A stretch of 8,988 nt of DNA, taken from the NCBI GenBank assembly GCA_964510525.1, contig CAZECE010000027.1, positions 1-8,988 of the forward strand, in the 5' to 3' direction. Of the stretch, positions 5,504 through 8,988 are shown piece by piece. The notes below the pieces were generated by a model, which worked only from the letters and a program-made list of their open reading frames with translations, was not told where the DNA came from and did not search any database. The position numbers were made by a program, and so were the translations under genes. This DNA is from CAZECE01 sp964510525 (lineage in GTDB: Bacteria > Pseudomonadota > Gammaproteobacteria > Pseudomonadales > JANQJO01). Position 1 is the stretch's first letter; every line of letters starts with the position of its first letter.

Positions 5504-8500
5504 TCAGTAATGGAATAGGTCGCATATCCTGATGGTAACGGTATGCTCTGACACTCGAGGCCGATACACACTTGTCTTGAGTTGGCGATACTCTTGCTGC
5601 TTTGAGGTACCTGAAACACAACTGGGGAGGTCGGTACGCCTGCATTGTTAATGCTCTTAAAGCGAACCTTAGTCCCATTGTTGTCAACAAGAGGCTGTCC
5701 ATTCGTTTTATTAATCATGTACTGCCTAGATTCAGATTTTGCTGGGCCACAGCTATCATTGGGCGCTGTGTATTTGTAGGTATTGAAAAACAAATAAGGG
5801 GCGTCATTGGTAAGAGCTGTTGTAGCGGACGAGACGACTTTTTCATTTGGTTCAAGCTTGATGTACCAGCCATTTTTAAATTGAGCGGAATTGCGATCGG
5901 CTTGGTCCAGGCTTAATGTTGCTGTGGCATTAAATAAATCGCTGGGTGTCAAGGGGTAGGATGCTGGGAATGTTGTATCCAAAGTATCATGGATGCAATA
6001 AAAGTGATCCCGCAAGTAGGCATCTTCATTTTTGCCCGTCAGGTTCGCTTGATTTCCGGTGCCGATGCACACTGTTATTTTATTTGTAATGCCATCGGGT
6101 TTAGTGATCGTTACGTCCGGTGTTGCGAAAAAGCGTCGGTCATTTTTGGCTTCGTCAGTTGCTGCATTGAGTAAAACCGCGCAATCACTTGAACCAATAA
6201 GAGCTTCGTTTTGTTGTGGGTTTTGGTTGATATTGCAGCGCCATAATTGGCCGCCTGTATCGCCAAAGTAGAATCGATTTGCGTTGTCACTGGCATCAGA
6301 TGAAAAGACTCGTACGCCGCCTGGAATACTGTATTTCAACTTAGTCGGCAGATCACTTGTTCCGAAAACGTCATCTGAGGACCAAATCAAAGAACCATCA
6401 TTGACATCCACAAGATACAACGCATTACCAACCTCATCTACTTCTCTTTTCAATAGCCCTGACGTAGCATCAGCGATTGTATCATTAGCTAAATTGAACC
6501 CACCGCCAAAGAGTACGGCTGAGTAATCTTTTGTGTTGTATCTGATTTTTATTGGCTCGAGATCCGACCAGGTTTGGCCGAGCTTTTCGAAATCGCTATT
6601 AGTTGTTTCTGGTGTGGCCGTTATAGACCAAGCAAATTCGGGTTTGTCTTTTATGTTCCTGTTGAGATCTAATGCGTAGATCTGTCCTATCTCACTGCTA
6701 CGGCCTGAACTAAAGACGGCCGTGAATATGTCGGTTTGATTTTTTTTGTGATCGATGATCGACATGGGGCCATCGAGGACATAACCAGCCTCCGTTCTTG
6801 GGCCGTCATAGCCATCATCGACAGATTGTTTTAATTCAGCCAGCTTGGGTAATGAAAAGTTCGGGATAAAACACCATTGTTCCTTGCCATCCTCGACATC
6901 AAGCGCGCGTAGACAGCCGCTATTGTCGCCATAGACAACGTAGCGTTTATCAGAATCATCACGATCGGGGACTATTTTTAATTTAGAGTTCAGTGTATCT
7001 CGTAGAGGTTGCTCACGGAACCAATCTACGATCTGTTGTGACTGTTCGACGGTCAAAGAACCCTCCGGATCAAAATCTATAGGTTGGAGATTTCCGGTTT
7101 CGCTAACAGTTTTTAATTCAATGAGATTGTTGCCGTCGCGGTCAGGAATATAAGTAACAATCGTACGACTGTTAGCGGTGGGTAGCATGGATTGCGCGGC
7201 GCCAGTAGAGGTTGTGAATGTTTTATCAGCGCCCCAAAAGTTTTGAGCGCCCGCAGGGAAATACCCATTGACCAAACTGACGGTATTTCCGCCTTCATCT
7301 TTAATTTCGCCATCAGAACCAATTTTGAATTTCACGATGTTTCCAGGCCAAAGATTGCCTGTTTGAGCATTGAAAATGCTGACGATGAGTTCATCGTTTG
7401 TAGCGAGTTTGTTGTCGGTGAAGGCCGGCTCGGCGATATTAATGAAATAGCCGTTGATTGATGCAGTAGTCGTGGGAGGCCTTATTAATGGATCACCTAT
7501 TCCTCCGCGATGGCATCGCCTACCTGACTGTAAGATCTGTCTATCGAACTCGGAAGCATACCCCTCGTATCTACCGAGTATATTTGTATATCTTTCGGGG
7601 CCTCTGGAGACGCAACCGTCAAATTTAGAGGGAACTCCGTGAAATGAGTCGTAGAAAGGTTTCCATCCTCGTATCCCCGCTCCAGACAGAATGGGGGAAA
7701 AACTTTCTGGTGTATTTTCGTTTTCATTAGCGTTATTTGCTTCCGTAGTAGTTGGCGATCTTTTGTATGTGCAGCCTTCAGCAAAATATTTACCAGAATC
7801 TTTGTCACATGTATCGGTTGATGTACGTTTATCTCCTTCCCGCCGGTTGTATTCCCAACGACCATTATGAACAGTAGCAGTATTTACGAAGGGATGTTGA
7901 CGCGTAATGTCATTAGTGAATTGCGGCAGGCAAGTATAAGCTTTTGTATCTATATTTTTATCTATGTATCTACCGTACCCGTAGCTCCCGTTGCGGTAAT
8001 TGTTATCAACAGCCCACTCTATTTCTGACACAGTTTGACAACGAGTCTGGGGAAGTATTGTATTCTTTATATTGCTAAATTGTTTGGGCAGTTCATTTAT
8101 TGGAGTGGCTTTACCATCTGAGAACAACACAATCCAGTTTGCAAATCGCTGTGAAACGTCGGCAGGTACTAGGGGGGGTAAATTTTCTGCGGGTACCCTT
8201 GCTTCGTTATTAAAATCATATCGATCATAACTACCATCAATATAGCTCTCCAGGTAGAGTTCTTCATATGACATTGTGCCTGGATTTTCTTGAGGGACTG
8301 GGTCAAGAGTAATGCTGGGTTGGGCAGCCAAAAAAGCCATGATCGAGGCATTATAGACCGGATCATATCTACCAAATCCGTACTTCAACTCTGTTTCTAA
8401 CCTTTTGTTTGTAATGCAATCAGTAGTTAAAGGTGTTGATCGATAATCGTTGCAGGCTTTTGTGTCATCAGATAGATCTGGAGGATGATTATCATCGGTG

Positions 8501-8988
8501 TTGCACACTCTTAAATTTTGGGGGGGCGTATTTGGGGCTCCGAAAATTCGCAGATCATAATGTAATGGGTAAGATCCATCATCTTTTAGTTCACAATCCC
8601 CGCTTCTTCTTTTGATATTGTATCTTTGATATGTCTCAATTCTAGGTGCGTAAAAGACCGTATATTCCGCGGTAGATGGGAAATCATTGCTCGATGCTAA
8701 TTTTGTGGTTGCATAAGTTTGTTTCCAATTTCGCTGCTCTTTAAAATAATCATATGCTTTCCACATACCATCTGCGATAGGTGATGTTCTGATTTTTGGG
8801 GCTTTTCGGTTTTTCATAAAATATTCTATTTTATTGAGGTAGTAATGATTGAGGTTTCTACCCCTCTCTAGTCGTCCAAAGAAATGGTTCCTATCAAATT
8901 TTTCTATGCTTTTACTTTTATCAAAGAGAGGTTGAATATGATAAATTAGTTTTGCTCCTTCATTTTCATCCAAAACCATTAAACCCAT
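5500..8988 (-). CDS. pilY1: PilY1/PilC-type type IV pilus assembly and adhesin protein, 5'-truncated
   Basis: PilY1 proteins sit at the pilus tip or outer surface, promote pilus extension and mediate adhesion and surface sensing. The visible 1162 residues enter in mid vWA domain: GLMVLDENEGAKLIY (2-16) resembles an inner vWA strand, SPIADGMWKAYDYF (69-82) matches the PilY1 GGTPLAEALYEAYRYF-type motif, and IVLFSDG (286-292) matches the (I/V)LLTDG strand with metal-site D291. A central part has LWPGNIVKFKI (546-556), like the family W-GNLK-Y-L signature. The C-terminal PilY1 propeller covers about 680-1060: VVYGDNSGCLRALDVEDG (684-701), GQIYALDL (768-775), GNALYLVDVNDGSLIW (854-869), FYFGDTGGQLWRCNI (906-920), VCIGTGNQ (973-980) and HFYCIHD (995-1001). 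The first codon at 8988 is an internal Met, because signal peptide and first metal motif are absent. Nineteen cysteines suggest disulfides in an exported protein. The usual propeller Ca loop is degenerate (SSDASDNAN, 896-904). The family call is firm; the pilus role is inferred. Confidence 0.88.
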   Translation of the reverse strand: MGLMVLDENEGAKLIYHIQPLFDKSKSIEKFDRNHFFGRLERGRNLNHYYLNKIEYFMKNRKAPKIRTSPIADGMWKAYDYFKEQRNWKQTYATTKLASSNDFPSTAEYTVFYAPRIETYQRYNIKRRSGDCELKDDGSYPLHYDLRIFGAPNTPPQNLRVCNTDDNHPPDLSDDTKACNDYRSTPLTTDCITNKRLETELKYGFGRYDPVYNASIMAFLAAQPSITLDPVPQENPGTMSYEELYLESYIDGSYDRYDFNNEARVPAENLPPLVPADVSQRFANWIVLFSDGKATPINELPKQFSNIKNTILPQTRCQTVSEIEWAVDNNYRNGSYGYGRYIDKNIDTKAYTCLPQFTNDITRQHPFVNTATVHNGRWEYNRREGDKRTSTDTCDKDSGKYFAEGCTYKRSPTTTEANNANENENTPESFSPILSGAGIRGWKPFYDSFHGVPSKFDGCVSRGPERYTNILGRYEGYASEFDRQILQSGRRCHRGGIGDPLIRPPTTTASINGYFINIAEPAFTDNKLATNDELIVSIFNAQTGNLWPGNIVKFKIGSDGEIKDEGGNTVSLVNGYFPAGAQNFWGADKTFTTSTGAAQSMLPTANSRTIVTYIPDRDGNNLIELKTVSETGNLQPIDFDPEGSLTVEQSQQIVDWFREQPLRDTLNSKLKIVPDRDDSDKRYVVYGDNSGCLRALDVEDGKEQWCFIPNFSLPKLAELKQSVDDGYDGPRTEAGYVLDGPMSIIDHKKNQTDIFTAVFSSGRSSEIGQIYALDLNRNIKDKPEFAWSITATPETTNSDFEKLGQTWSDLEPIKIRYNTKDYSAVLFGGGFNLANDTIADATSGLLKREVDEVGNALYLVDVNDGSLIWSSDDVFGTSDLPTKLKYSIPGGVRVFSSDASDNANRFYFGDTGGQLWRCNINQNPQQNEALIGSSDCAVLLNAATDEAKNDRRFFATPDVTITKPDGITNKITVCIGTGNQANLTGKNEDAYLRDHFYCIHDTLDTTFPASYPLTPSDLFNATATLSLDQADRNSAQFKNGWYIKLEPNEKVVSSATTALTNDAPYLFFNTYKYTAPNDSCGPAKSESRQYMINKTNGQPLVDNNGTKVRFKSINNAGVPTSPVVFQVPQSSKSIANSRQVCIGLECQSIPLPSGYATYSITD

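Noticed and set aside
6740..6747. Run of eight T (A8 on the coding strand) in pilY1 as a programmed frameshift or break
   Set aside because: The frame is intact across it and homology continues on both sides. No alternative frame product is supported.
7497..7865. 122-residue minus-strand open frame
   Set aside because: It overlaps pilY1 in another frame on the same strand, without an initiation site or conserved features.
8986..8988. ATG at the window edge as the true pilY1 start
   Set aside because: The sequence after it is already inside the vWA domain, with no signal peptide. It is an internal Met, and the gene continues upstream.
5500..8988. RGD integrin-binding motif known in P. aeruginosa PilY1
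   Set aside because: I searched the visible protein and found no RGD; only RSGD and REGD occur.
1..8988. CRISPR array, insertion sequence, tRNA or rRNA
   Set aside because: No spaced repeats, transposase frames, terminal inverted repeats or RNA gene signatures were seen. The window is almost wholly coding.

Overview
The window reads as chromosomal DNA of a Gram-negative bacterium, most likely a gammaproteobacterium. The evidence is a tripartite RND efflux system spanning inner membrane, periplasm and outer membrane, plus a PilY1/PilC-type type IV pilus protein. I cannot name genus or species. All four genes lie on the minus strand, so the biological order runs from high to low coordinates. 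The plus strand carries only shadow frames.

Region 1 (8988 to 5500) is a pilY1-like gene whose 5' end lies outside the window. The visible 1162 residues hold most of a von Willebrand A (vWA) domain, a central region of PilY1 type, and the C-terminal PilY1 beta-propeller. The signal peptide and first metal-site motif are missing. The gene ends in a strong GC hairpin that overlaps its stop codon. No pilE or minor pilin gene follows; other pilus genes, if present, would be upstream of the window.

Region 2 (5499 to 5371) is the only non-coding stretch, 129 bases. It holds the hairpin and a possible promoter: a TATACT hexamer inside a small perfect inverted repeat.

Region 3 (5370 to 1) is a tightly packed efflux operon in the order outer-membrane factor, membrane fusion protein, RND permease. 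The first two genes overlap by 4 bases (ATGA) and the next two by 1 base (TGATG), so translation is probably coupled. The permease is 3'-truncated by the window edge after 920 codons, about 110 short of the family's usual length. Together the three proteins would form a proton-driven drug/proton antiporter: the permease captures substrate, the adaptor bridges the periplasm, and the TolC/NodT-type lipoprotein forms the outer-membrane exit duct.

The most distinctive sequence signal is a set of five short in-frame tandem duplications (periods 15, 18 or 21 bases) spread through all three efflux genes, always in poorly conserved termini or a loop. In pilY1, the notable points are two runs of seven C on the coding strand, a weakened calcium-loop motif, and an apparent insertion of roughly 90 residues in the vWA domain. 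I see no clear evidence of a wholly new system; the gene families are recognisable.
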